From Myxococcus stipitatus (GTDB lineage Bacteria > Myxococcota > Myxococcia > Myxococcales > Myxococcaceae): 64,000 nucleotides of DNA. The position numbers were made by a program, and so were the translations under genes. Positions within the stretch are counted from its first letter, which is position 1. The number at the start of each line of letters is the position of its first letter. Shown one piece after another: positions 8,143 to 17,275 of the stretch. Location: the NCBI RefSeq assembly GCF_037414475.1, contig NZ_CP147913.1, positions 7,438,001 through 7,502,000 on the forward strand. Reading direction: 5' to 3'. The notes beneath the pieces are model-generated. The model did no database searches, was not told where the DNA came from, and saw only the letters and a list, made by a program, of their open reading frames with translations.

Positions 8143-11100
8143 ATGCCGATCTCCCTTCATTTTCCGCGGATCGGGCCCGTGTCCGTCTGGCCCTTGCTGG
8201 CGTTGACCTTGACCTTCGGCTGCGCCCAGGACGCGGCGCCGGTGACACCCCACGTCACGGCTCCCGCCCCCGAGGAGCGTGGGGCCGAGGCCCCGTTCGA
8301 TGTGGGCGCCGTCATCCGGCAGGTCCACTTCTCCTGGCGCGCAGACGCCGAGGGCTTCGGTGGCGGACACTCGACCTATTCGGTCCGTTCGAGCCAGACC
8401 GGGCTGACGCTCACGCCCTATCACCACGACCCTCGGAGTGAGGATGTGGTGGCGGCTCCGGGCGAGGCCGAGAAGGCTCGAACGCCGGGCCCGGTCCAGA
8501 AGGGCTCTCCCTTCCTCCTGGGGACCCCGAGGCTGACCCGAGGGGGCCGGAGCCTCACCTCCACCCCCGCGGCCACCGGCACGGTGGAGTCCGATGGCCA
8601 CCTCGTCCTCGCGCGGGGGGAGGTCACCGAACACCTGCGCAACGGCGAGGAGGGCGTCGAGCAGTCCTGGGCCTTCGAGAAGGCGCCCTCGGGCTCGGGC
8701 GAGCTGCGGGTGGAGATCGAGGCGAGCGGCCTGGCGTTCGTGGACCGCTCGCCCAACGGCCTGCACTTCGTGGACGCGGAGACGGGCCTGGGCTTCCGGT
8801 ACGGTCACGCCACGTGGGTGGACGCGAGCGGACGCCGCACGTCCCTCCAGGCCCACTTCAGCGAAGGGCGCATCCAACTGCGCGTCCCTGAAGCGCTGTT
8901 GGAGGGCTCCTCGTATCCCGCCGTGCTGGACCCGGTCATCTCCCCGGAGATGGGCATGGGGCAACCGGTGCTGGGACCGCAGGTCTCGAGCCAGTCCTCG
9001 CCGGTGGTGTCCGCCGTGGGGAGCACGTGGCTGGTGGTCTGGACGGACAACTGGGCCGCTGGCAACGCGCAGCTCACGGCCACTCGGGTCTCCAGCTCGG
9101 GGACGCTGTTGGACCCCACCGGCATCGTCGTGGCGCCGAGCGGTTCGCGCGGCTGGGTCGAGGTCTCCGGCTCCTCGACGGATTGGCTCGTCGTCTGGCA
9201 GAACTCGTCCTCGGACATCGAGGGTGTTCGCGTGTCCTCGGCGGGAGTGGTGCTGGACTCGACCCCCATCTCTCTCGTCGCCACGACGGATTATGAGTAT
9301 CGGCCCTCGGTCGCATCATCGGGCTCGGGGTGGTTCCTGGCCTGGGAGGTGTCCGTTCGTTTGTCTCCGACGTCGGCCATCCGAGGACTCCGCCTGTCAT
9401 CCACGGCCCAGCCGCTGGGCAATCCCATCGCGCTGAGCAACCCGGGCTTCTGGTCGGTCAACCCGCAGGTCGCCTTCAATGGCTCTCGCTACCTCGTCGT
9501 CTGGCAGACCACGGAGACCTCGGGGAGTGTCTTCGATGTTCGCGGCACGCGAGTCTCGGCTGATGGCACGGTGCTGGACCCCGTGGCCTTGAGCATCTGC
9601 ACGGCGGCGGGGAACCAGCGCGAGGTGACCGTCGCGGCCAGTGGCTCCTCGTGGTTGGTGGCCTGGACGGATGAGCGTGACGGCGCCAGCAGGACCAACC
9701 TCTACGGGAACGTCGTGTCCGACTCGGGGATGATGTCCGTTACGAACGGCCAGTTGCTGGTGTCGTCATGGGGCAGCGCGAAGCTCCCCTCCGTGACGGG
9801 AGTCTCCTCGGGAGGATGGTTCCTCGTCTGGGAGGATGGTTCGTCGACCTACCCGGATATCCTCGGCACCCGCGTGGGGTCTGATGGGCGCTCGACGGGG
9901 AATCATGTCGTCTTCGCCAATCACCCGCGCTCCGAGACCGCGCCCTGGGTTGCCTCGGGGGCCGGTGGCTCGTTGTTCGTCGTCTGGGAGGAGGTCCACA
10001 AGACGCTGGACATCCACGGTGCGAGGGTCTCTTCGACGGGTGTGAATCAGGACCCCGCGGGGTTGCTCCTGAGCAAGGCGAACAACCGTCAGTACGCGCC
10101 CGCGGTGGCCTACGACGGCATGCATTACCTCGTCGTCTGGCGGGACACGCGAGAGGGCGAGATGGACATCTACGGTACACGCGTGACGAGCCAGGGCGTC
10201 GTGCTGGACGGCGCGGGGCTCGCGTTCGGCACGGCGTCGGGTGTCCAGGACCAGCCCACCGTCTCCGCGGGGACTTCGGGGTGGCTCGTCGCCTGGGAGG
10301 ATTATCAGTACGGGACGAACGCGGGGAACATCCAGGGCGTGAAGCTGAGCCGGGAGGGAGGGGTCCAGTTCGGCTTCAGCATCGACGGGCCCTCTGGAAA
10401 CATGGTCACCCCCGCGCTGTCCTTCGATGGCGTGGACTGGTACGTGGTCTGGGCCGATGGCCGAAGCCAGCTCAGCAGTCAGGGGTGGGACATCTTCGGC
10501 GCGAAGGTCTCCTCGAAAGGGAGCGTCACCCCCGCGACCGGCACGCTGCTGACCCCTGGGTTTGATCGCGAGCAGCTCATGCCTGGGATTGCCTTCAACG
10601 GCACGGAGCACCTCGTCGTCTGGCGCGAGTACGTGCGTTACTCGTCCACGGACTACGACATCATGGGCACGCGCATCACGCGCGGGGGGGTCGCGCAGCC
10701 CCTGGGGGGCTTCGTCATCTCCAATGCTCCGGGCGAGCAGTCGATGCCCGTGGTCGCGTCGGCGGGTTCTGATTGGTTCGTCGCCTGGAGGGAGGGGCGC
10801 ACGTCGCCGCGCCTCCGTGGCGCGCGAGTGTCCTCCACGGGCGTGGTGAAGGACCCGTCGGGTTTGTCGCTCGTCAACGCGACGGAGTGGAAGGACAACC
10901 TGGCCCTGGCCTCGGACGGGCGCAGCCACTTCCTCGTCTGGGAGGAGCGGTCCTCGACGGGCAACGTCGACATTCGAGGGATGAGAGTCCTCGCCGATGG
11001 CACCGTGCTCGATGCGCCCTTCGCGCTGGCCTCCGCCGCGGAGAACGAAGGTGCTCCCGCTGTCGCCGCGCAGGGGACCTCGGAGTTCTTCGTGCTGTAC

Positions 11101-13716
11101 CAGCGGCTCGGAGTCACGGGCACACCGACGGCCGAGCGGGTCGTGGCGCGCAAGCTCCTCTTCAACCGTCCTCCCGTGGCCGCGCCGCTCACTCGAACGA
11201 CCCTCGAGGACACGCCCGTGTCGGTGACCTTGAGCGCGATGGACGCGGATGCGGAGGCCCTGAGCTATTCCATCGTGACGCCTCCGACGTCCGGCACGCT
11301 GTCGGGCACACCTCCGAACCTCATCTACAGCCCAGGCGAGGACTTCCACGGCGAGGACCGGTTCACCTATCGAGCGACGGATGCCTCGGGGGAGAGCTCG
11401 GCGGAGACCTTGGTGGTCGTGACGGTGACGCCCGTCGCCGACGCACCGGTGGGAGTTCCCCTTGAAGTGTCGGGGGATGAAGACTCCTCGATTGGCTTGC
11501 CACCGCTTGAGGGCAGAGACCCGGATGGAGATGCCGTCACCATCGAGGTGGAGACCCAGCCTTCGTGGGGCGTGCTGGAGGGTGAGGCCGGGGCCCTGCG
11601 CTACGTACCCGCGCCGGACTTCCATGGGGAGGATGGCTTCACGTTCATCGTCCGGGACGCGACGGGGTTGGTGTCGGCGCCTGTTCGTGTGCGCATCGTC
11701 GTGGCTCCGGTCAACGACTCACCGGTGGCCCATGAGCGAAGCGTGTCGCTGGACCAGGACACGGGCGTGGACCTGTTGTTGTCCGGCGTGGATGTGGATG
11801 GGGACGCGCTGACCTTCCACATCGACCGGGCTCCGGCCCATGGGACGTTGAGCGGTGTCGCGCCGAATCTGCGCTACGTGCCCGCGCCGCGATATCACGG
11901 CGACGACGACTTCATCTTCCGGGTCCACGATGGACAGGCCTGGTCCAGTACCGCGGTGGTGCGTCTTGGCGTGAGGTTCGTGAACACCGCGCCCGTCGCC
12001 GAGGGGCAGGCGGTCTCGTTGGCGGAGGATACGTCGGGGAGGGTGGTGCTCGCGGGGCAGGACGTGGACGGAGACGCGCTGACCTTCGAGTTGGTGGCCT
12101 CGCCCGCTCATGGTGTCCTCGGTGGAACCCCACCCGTGCTCACGTACACTCCGGCCGCTGACTTCCATGGCGAGGATCGCTTCACGTTCATCGCGAGGGA
12201 CTCCGTGGGCGCGGCTTCGACCCCGGCCACGGTGGTCATCACCGTGACGGACGTCAATGACGCGCCCATCGCGCGGGATGCGTCGGTGCGGACCGAGGAG
12301 GATGTGGCTCGGGCTGTCACCCTCGAGGCTCGGGATGTGGACGGCGATTCGCTGACGTTCCAACTCGCCACGCCTCCGGCGCACGGGACGCTCAGCGGTA
12401 CGCCGCCAGAAGTGACCTACACCCCAGCGCAGGACTTCCACGGGGAGGACTCGTTCACTTTCTCCGTGTCAGACGGCACGGACACGTCTTCCGCAACGGT
12501 GTCCCTCACGGTGTCGTCCGTGAACGACGCCCCCGTCGCCATGGCGCAATCGCGAGTGCTCGAGCCCATGGCCACGGTGTTGATGCTCGAAGGCTCGGAT
12601 GTGGATGGGGATGCGCTCACGTTCGCCATCCATTCGCCTCCCGAACATGGGACACTCGAGGGCACCCCGCCCGAGGTCACCTTCACTCCCGAGGAGGGCT
12701 TCCGAGGGACGACGTCCTTCTCCTTCACGGTGTCGGATGGCGTGCTGGGCTCGGAGCCCGCCACGGTGACGCTGCGCGTGGGCAACAGCGTGCCCGTGGT
12801 CGCGTTCAATCTGGTGACATCACAGCCGGAGGAGGGCGAGCCCGTCCGGTTCGAGGCGACAGCCGCTGACGCGAACGGAGATGTGCTGACCTTCCACTGG
12901 GACTTCGGAGACGGCGTGACGTCCGAGGAGGTCAGCCCCGTGCATGCCTATGCCAACGAGGGCCATTACGAGGTGGTGTTGCGTGTCTCGGATGGCATCG
13001 ACACGGTGACTCACTCCCGAGCGCTGGAGGTCCGCAACGCGGCGCCGGAGCTGGTGCCGCTGGACCTCCCCGCGCGGGCCGAGGAGGGCAGGGCGGTTGT
13101 CTTCCAGGCGCGGGCCCAGGACCCCGGGCGCGATGACACGCTCACCCTGACGTGGGACTTCGGCGACGGCACTGCACCCGTGTCCGGAGCGGAGGCCACA
13201 CACACGTACGCGGACGACGGGACGTACACGGTGAAGGTCACCGCAAGCGACGACGCGGGCGCCTTCGTGCAGGAGATGCGCGAGGTCCAGGTCGCGAACC
13301 TGCCTCCGGTTCCCGTGGCGGTATCCGCGAGCACGCTCCAGGCGGGCGAGACGCTCACGTTGCGGCTGGAGGCCATCGACGCGGCGGGAGCGATGGACCC
13401 GTTGAAGTGGACCTTGGTGGAAGGACCCGGGGCCGTGACTGAAGCGGGCCTCTACTCTTGGAGCACGGAGCCGACGACGGATGGACACTTCCCGGTGCGA
13501 GTCCGCGTGATGGATGACGAGGGTGGAGCGGCGGACCTGGTGCTCGAGGTGCGTGTCACCGCGCCGCCGTCGGTGCCCGTGTCGCCGGGAAGCAGTGGCG
13601 GAGGCTGCGCGTCCAGTCCTGGGAGACTGTCGCTTCCAGCAGGGCTCTTGTGTCTGCTGTCGGCGCTGGCTTCTCGTCGGCGCGGACGCCGAGGCCCTCG
13701 CTTCGAGATGACTTGA
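8143..13716 (+). CDS. Giant surface adhesin: propeller, cadherin-like and PKD repeats
   Basis: 1857 residues. The N-terminus MPISLHFPRIGPVSVWPLLALTLTFGC ends in a possible lipobox. Residues about 270-1000 are propeller-like repeats, each with a W-[LF]-V-x-W-x-[DE] strand and an R-[VL]-S-S-x-G-x-V-L-D turn. From about 1007 to 1547 are six tandem cadherin-like Ig domains (D-V-D-G-D-A-L-T-F, P-P-x-H-G-T-L-S-G, D-F-H-G-E-D-x-F-T-F). Two PKD domains follow (W-D-F-G-D-G) and a further Ig-like domain. The C-terminus (SSGGGCASS, hydrophobic segment, SRRRGRRG) resembles a MYXO-CTERM sorting tail. It is probably a cell-surface adhesin or contact protein; the ligand is unknown. Confidence 0.82.
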   Translation: MPISLHFPRIGPVSVWPLLALTLTFGCAQDAAPVTPHVTAPAPEERGAEAPFDVGAVIRQVHFSWRADAEGFGGGHSTYSVRSSQTGLTLTPYHHDPRSEDVVAAPGEAEKARTPGPVQKGSPFLLGTPRLTRGGRSLTSTPAATGTVESDGHLVLARGEVTEHLRNGEEGVEQSWAFEKAPSGSGELRVEIEASGLAFVDRSPNGLHFVDAETGLGFRYGHATWVDASGRRTSLQAHFSEGRIQLRVPEALLEGSSYPAVLDPVISPEMGMGQPVLGPQVSSQSSPVVSAVGSTWLVVWTDNWAAGNAQLTATRVSSSGTLLDPTGIVVAPSGSRGWVEVSGSSTDWLVVWQNSSSDIEGVRVSSAGVVLDSTPISLVATTDYEYRPSVASSGSGWFLAWEVSVRLSPTSAIRGLRLSSTAQPLGNPIALSNPGFWSVNPQVAFNGSRYLVVWQTTETSGSVFDVRGTRVSADGTVLDPVALSICTAAGNQREVTVAASGSSWLVAWTDERDGASRTNLYGNVVSDSGMMSVTNGQLLVSSWGSAKLPSVTGVSSGGWFLVWEDGSSTYPDILGTRVGSDGRSTGNHVVFANHPRSETAPWVASGAGGSLFVVWEEVHKTLDIHGARVSSTGVNQDPAGLLLSKANNRQYAPAVAYDGMHYLVVWRDTREGEMDIYGTRVTSQGVVLDGAGLAFGTASGVQDQPTVSAGTSGWLVAWEDYQYGTNAGNIQGVKLSREGGVQFGFSIDGPSGNMVTPALSFDGVDWYVVWADGRSQLSSQGWDIFGAKVSSKGSVTPATGTLLTPGFDREQLMPGIAFNGTEHLVVWREYVRYSSTDYDIMGTRITRGGVAQPLGGFVISNAPGEQSMPVVASAGSDWFVAWREGRTSPRLRGARVSSTGVVKDPSGLSLVNATEWKDNLALASDGRSHFLVWEERSSTGNVDIRGMRVLADGTVLDAPFALASAAENEGAPAVAAQGTSEFFVLYQRLGVTGTPTAERVVARKLLFNRPPVAAPLTRTTLEDTPVSVTLSAMDADAEALSYSIVTPPTSGTLSGTPPNLIYSPGEDFHGEDRFTYRATDASGESSAETLVVVTVTPVADAPVGVPLEVSGDEDSSIGLPPLEGRDPDGDAVTIEVETQPSWGVLEGEAGALRYVPAPDFHGEDGFTFIVRDATGLVSAPVRVRIVVAPVNDSPVAHERSVSLDQDTGVDLLLSGVDVDGDALTFHIDRAPAHGTLSGVAPNLRYVPAPRYHGDDDFIFRVHDGQAWSSTAVVRLGVRFVNTAPVAEGQAVSLAEDTSGRVVLAGQDVDGDALTFELVASPAHGVLGGTPPVLTYTPAADFHGEDRFTFIARDSVGAASTPATVVITVTDVNDAPIARDASVRTEEDVARAVTLEARDVDGDSLTFQLATPPAHGTLSGTPPEVTYTPAQDFHGEDSFTFSVSDGTDTSSATVSLTVSSVNDAPVAMAQSRVLEPMATVLMLEGSDVDGDALTFAIHSPPEHGTLEGTPPEVTFTPEEGFRGTTSFSFTVSDGVLGSEPATVTLRVGNSVPVVAFNLVTSQPEEGEPVRFEATAADANGDVLTFHWDFGDGVTSEEVSPVHAYANEGHYEVVLRVSDGIDTVTHSRALEVRNAAPELVPLDLPARAEEGRAVVFQARAQDPGRDDTLTLTWDFGDGTAPVSGAEATHTYADDGTYTVKVTASDDAGAFVQEMREVQVANLPPVPVAVSASTLQAGETLTLRLEAIDAAGAMDPLKWTLVEGPGAVTEAGLYSWSTEPTTDGHFPVRVRVMDDEGGAADLVLEVRVTAPPSVPVSPGSSGGGCASSPGRLSLPAGLLCLLSALASRRRGRRGPRFEMT
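11162..12783 (+). repeat. Six tandem cadherin-like Ig repeats within the giant adhesin
   Basis: Six units of about 90 codons (roughly 270 bases each). Each starts N-x-x-P-[VI]-A and contains DxDGDxLTF, HGTLSGTPP, TYTPAxDFHGEDxFTF. DxDGD and DFHGED are acidic loops likely to bind calcium. Units 3-5 are the most alike; the first, second and last have diverged. Confidence 0.8.
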
Positions 13717-13999
13717 AGGGCTGACGTCACGCGTCCCACCCCCTGTCGCACGGCGGGGGGCCGCGTCCTCCCGTGACGCGGTTGCGTCTTCCCGTGACTC
13801 GCTCAGAGGTGCCCAGGCATGTCTCGTCTGGGGTTGCCCGAGTGTTGTCCCCGAGATGGCATGGCTCGTGCTGATACGCCCCCCGGGGGCTCAATCACCG
13901 GGCGAGTCGTACGCTTGTCCCGGTTTCCACGCGTGAAGGCCGCCCGTTCGAGCGTCGCCCGGTTGGGGCCGGAGACGACGACATCCAGGGAGGGGCTGC

Positions 14000-14800
14000 G
14001 TGTTTGATGAGAAGGTGGAGGCGCTGTACCGGAAGCACCTCACGGGGTTGGCTCTGGCGTATCGCCACATGGCCCAGAGGCAATTTGATTCGGCGGGTGT
14101 CTGCCTCTCATTGGCGTGCCGGTGGATCCGGGAGATCAGCGCGGCGGACCTCTGGATGGGCTGGTCGCTCAAGCAGACCTCGGCGGACCGGGTGGCCAGG
14201 GTTCTGCTCGACATCCAGGTGGTCATCGCTCGACACAAGGCCTACCTCGCGCAGCGGGACAAGAACGAGGTGAAGGTCCTGGAGCTTCGCGTGCGGGACC
14301 AGTTGAGGCGAGAGGTCGCCGCCCTCCGTGACTCCAAGCTGGATGACAAGGAGAATGCCGAGTTCGCCGATGCAGTGAAGAAGGCCAAGGGCTGGGTGGC
14401 CCACCAGAATGGCTCCTGGGTGACGCAGCCGGAGGTGGCTCTCGCGCAGACTTACGACCTCGACCTCGAGGGGGTCGGAGCGTGGGAGTTCGCGGACGAT
14501 GATGACACCAAGAAGAAGCTCCAGGCGCTTCTGGGGAAGCTCCCCACCTCGACGGCGTATCTCGTGCTCTGGCGAGGCGTTGGCGAGAAGGCGGAGAGCC
14601 ACGCCGTGGGGCTCTACAAGAGCCATGGAGCCCTCTGGCAGGATTGGTATGTCTTCGACCCGAACTTCGGTGAGTTCAAGATCAACTCATTGAGCAAGGC
14701 CGCCAATGCCATCTGGGCGACGGGCGCGTACCTGGGGATGCGCGGCCTGCGCCTGGTCGAGGCCAAGAGGAGACAGCCCGCGGCAGGTGCCGCCGCCTGA
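14000..14800 (+). CDS. YopT-like (peptidase family C58) cysteine protease
   Basis: 266 residues from a GTG with AGGGAGGGG nearby. The catalytic layout of clan CA family C58 (YopT/AvrPphB) is visible: Cys35 in SAGVCLSLACRWI, His201 in ESHAVGLYKS, and Asp220 in VFDPNFGEFKI. The D-P-N-[FY]-G-E-F motif is especially characteristic of the family. There is no signal peptide or membrane segment, so it is cytoplasmic or delivered by another route. Known C58 enzymes are type III effectors that cleave host Rho GTPases or kinases, or are modules of larger toxins. A stand-alone copy in a predatory bacterium could be an effector, defence or regulatory protease. No immunity gene is obvious. Confidence 0.72.
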   Translation: MFDEKVEALYRKHLTGLALAYRHMAQRQFDSAGVCLSLACRWIREISAADLWMGWSLKQTSADRVARVLLDIQVVIARHKAYLAQRDKNEVKVLELRVRDQLRREVAALRDSKLDDKENAEFADAVKKAKGWVAHQNGSWVTQPEVALAQTYDLDLEGVGAWEFADDDDTKKKLQALLGKLPTSTAYLVLWRGVGEKAESHAVGLYKSHGALWQDWYVFDPNFGEFKINSLSKAANAIWATGAYLGMRGLRLVEAKRRQPAAGAAA

Positions 14801-14965
14801 CGGAGGCCATGTCTTCGTTCGAGCCGCGCCTGCATGGGCGTGGCGTGTTGGGTTCAAATGTCGATGCTCGCGTGGCACGACCTTCGGCGACGTCAGAGCG
14901 GAACGTTAGGGTCCCTCGCGCCGGGCGACTCCCGCCTGGCGTCCATCGTCGGCCGAGGTCCTCTG

Positions 14966-16801
14966 ATGCGTCTTTCCGTCTCGCTGCGTGCTGCCTCCCT
15001 GTGTCTCGTGGGTGTCTGTTCCCTGCTCACCGCCTGTGATTCCGACGACCCGCCTCCCAGGCCGGGACCTCGAGACACCTCTCCACGCACGTTGACGCTG
15101 CTGCAGACGAGCGACCTGCACACCAACATCTTCCCGTGGGACTACTTCAGCGGGAAGGCCGACGCGAAGCGAGGCCTCGCCAAGGTGGCCACGCTCATCA
15201 AGCAGGCCCGCGAGGCGAACCCAGACTGCACGCTGCTCGTCGACACGGGTGACACCATCCAAGGGACTCCGCTGGGGACCTATTACGGGCTCGTGGACAA
15301 CGCGCCCCGCCACCCGATGGCCGTCGCGATGAGCGAGCTGGGCTACGTGGCCATGGCCGTGGGCAATCACGAGTTCAACTACGGCCTCGACGTGCTCAAC
15401 AAGTTCAAGAGCGAGGTCAACTTCCCGCTGCTCGGGGCCAACGTGCGCAAGCGCGCGGATGGCTCCGAGGCCCTCATGCCCTTCGTGCTCACGGATGTCT
15501 GTGAGGTGAAGGTCGGCATCCTCGGCCTCGTGACGCCCGGTGTGACGACGTGGGAGCGCGCGGAGAACATCTCCGGCCTGCGCTTCGATGACCCGGTGGA
15601 GACGGCGCGGGCCTATGTGCCGAAGATGCGGGCGGCCGGCGCGGACGTGGTGGTGGTGGCCATCCACGGAGGTCCGGACAAGCAGCCCACCGGAAGCGCG
15701 AGCAACCCCGACTCGTGGCTCGCGGACTACGCGGATGGCTCGAAGTGGGCGGACCGGGGCAACCTCCCTGGAGAGAACCCGGCCGTGCAGATTGCCCAGG
15801 GCGTGTCCGGCATCGACGTGCTCCTCACGGGCCACACCCATCAGCCCATCCCGAAGATGCTGCTGAAGAACCCGGAGGGCCGCGAGGTTCTCCTCACCCA
15901 GCCCAACCGCTGGGGAAGCCACCTGGCGGACGTGCAGCTCCAGGTCACCTGGAGCGGCGAGCGCTGGGGCGTGGACGCACATGACTCCCGCCTGCACGTG
16001 GTGGATGAGCAGGTGGCGGCGGATGCCACCGTCACGCAGCTCACGCAGCGCTACCACGACACCACCGTCACCTACGTGAACCAGAAGATCGGCACCACCA
16101 CGGCGGCGTTCCCGGGTGGCTTCGCCGCGCGCTATGTGGACAGCCCGCTGGGTGACCTCATCAATCTGGTCCAGGAGGATGCCGCGCGTGAGGCGGGCTT
16201 CGACGTGGACCTGTCCCTGGCAGCCATCTTCACCAACGACGGGGCGCTCCCTGCGGGAGATGTCACCCTGCGCGATGCCTACAGCATCTATATCTACGAC
16301 AACACGCTGTATGTGATGGAGATCAACGGGTCCATCCTCCGCCGTGCGCTGGAGATGAACACGCGCTACTTCGGCCCGCTGGACGCGAACAACCTGCCCC
16401 CGAAGCCCGAGGGCGCGAAGGCCGCGTCGCCGGTGGTGGCCGATTACAACTGGGACCTCTATTCGCGCATCGAGTATGGCTATGACCTCACGAAGCCCGT
16501 GGGCTCCCGGCTCACGCACCTGCGCTTCAAGGGGGCGGAGGTCATGGACGACCAGGTCTTCGTCGTCGCCATCAACAACTACCGCGCGGGAGGTGGGGGT
16601 GGCTTCTCCATGTTCAAGGAGGGCCGCGTCCTGTGGACCTCCGCCGACGGTGTGCGCGATTACGTCGCCCGCTACATGCAATCGCACCAGAACCTGGCGC
16701 CGGACACGGTGAACACCTGCAACTTCTCGCTCACGCCGGACCTCTACACGCCGTACTTCGGTGCCACGCTCGGTGCCGCGAAGTGCGCGCCGAGGAAGTG
16801 A
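14966..16801 (+). CDS. 5'-nucleotidase / 2',3'-cyclic phosphodiesterase lipoprotein (UshA/CpdB-like)
   Basis: 611 residues; start ATG 14966 gives a lipoprotein signal ending LLTAC. The N-terminal metallophosphatase has LLQTSDLHTNIFPWDYF (D-x-H), LLVDTGDTIQGTPLGTYYG (GD), VAMAVGNHEFNYG (GNHE), VVVVAIHGG and LLTGHTHQPIPK (GHTH), the complete dimetal site. The C-terminal 5'-nucleotidase domain has AAIFTNDGALPAGDVTLRDAYSIYIYDNTLYVMEINGSIL. It hydrolyses extracellular nucleotides for phosphate and nucleoside scavenging. It stands alone, followed by a strong hairpin at 16814. Two upstream in-frame Mets are unlikely starts because they would bury the signal. Confidence 0.93.
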   Translation: MRLSVSLRAASLCLVGVCSLLTACDSDDPPPRPGPRDTSPRTLTLLQTSDLHTNIFPWDYFSGKADAKRGLAKVATLIKQAREANPDCTLLVDTGDTIQGTPLGTYYGLVDNAPRHPMAVAMSELGYVAMAVGNHEFNYGLDVLNKFKSEVNFPLLGANVRKRADGSEALMPFVLTDVCEVKVGILGLVTPGVTTWERAENISGLRFDDPVETARAYVPKMRAAGADVVVVAIHGGPDKQPTGSASNPDSWLADYADGSKWADRGNLPGENPAVQIAQGVSGIDVLLTGHTHQPIPKMLLKNPEGREVLLTQPNRWGSHLADVQLQVTWSGERWGVDAHDSRLHVVDEQVAADATVTQLTQRYHDTTVTYVNQKIGTTTAAFPGGFAARYVDSPLGDLINLVQEDAAREAGFDVDLSLAAIFTNDGALPAGDVTLRDAYSIYIYDNTLYVMEINGSILRRALEMNTRYFGPLDANNLPPKPEGAKAASPVVADYNWDLYSRIEYGYDLTKPVGSRLTHLRFKGAEVMDDQVFVVAINNYRAGGGGGFSMFKEGRVLWTSADGVRDYVARYMQSHQNLAPDTVNTCNFSLTPDLYTPYFGATLGAAKCAPRK

Positions 16802-16813
16802 GGCGCTGACGCC

Positions 16814-16835
16814 CTGGAGTCCTCCAGGACTCCAG
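16814..16835 (+). terminator. 10-bp hairpin after the 5'-nucleotidase gene
   Basis: CTGGAGTCCT and AGGACTCCAG form a perfect inverted repeat with a 2-base centre, 13 bases after the stop. What follows is only weakly T-rich (TCCCTGGTCATAGTTG). Probable transcript end. Confidence 0.55.
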
Positions 16836-17044
16836 TCCCTGGTCATAGTTGTGAATTCTATCGGGCCTGGCTGCGCTCCCAAGAACTCGCGGACGCACCA
16901 GACCCAGGTGGGCTTCAGGCATTGCCACGCCTGGGGTCCGTACATGGGCCGTGGCGGGACAACCTCCCCGTACAAGAAGACACTCCTCCATGGGGAGTGC
17001 CCGTAGCGGGTGGGTGCTGGCGTAGCCGTCACGCCACTCACCTC

Positions 17045-17076
17045 GCGGCCCGCTCCTGAGTCTCGGAGCGGGCCGC
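17045..17076 (+). terminator. 12-bp stem hairpin, terminator-like
   Basis: GCGGCCCGCTCC pairs with GGAGCGGGCCGC across an 8-base loop, followed by TCTCTC. No assigned gene lies directly upstream, which suggests an unannotated short transcript between 16840 and 17045. Confidence 0.45.
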
Positions 17077-17275
17077 TCTCTCAAGCGTTGGCACGGCAGG
17101 CGTTCCAGGCAGCCGCGACGGTCGGTGGTGCTGGCCGAGCCCGCAGCCGTCTCCGTCTGACGAGGGCAGGGCGGATGTCTGCCATCAACACTCCTCGCGA
17201 CCCGCGCGCCATTCAAGGGGGCGTCGGAATCGCTCATACCCATGTCTGAACCGCCGCCCAGACCTGGGGGAGTCC

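Larger units (their letters stand above)
16802..17275. other. 474-base region without an assigned gene, two strong hairpins
   Basis: Hairpins at 16814-16835 and 17045-17076 bracket about 200 bases. The plus strand has a short ORF ending at 17006 (PYMGRGGTTSPYKKTLLHGECP) and the minus strand has another; neither has a clear start, signal or recognised domain. The interval could hold a small RNA or a lineage-specific small protein. Confidence 0.35.

Noticed and set aside
9766..11625. 619-residue minus-strand frame
   Set aside because: Antisense to the giant adhesin, which has clear repeats in its own frame.
14866..14900. Possible sigma-54 promoter (TGGCAC) upstream of the 5'-nucleotidase
   Set aside because: The -24 TGGCAC is followed by TTCGG rather than TTGC at the required spacing.
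14906..17041. 711-residue minus-strand frame
   Set aside because: Antisense to the 5'-nucleotidase gene, whose metal motifs are complete; no domain is seen on the minus strand.
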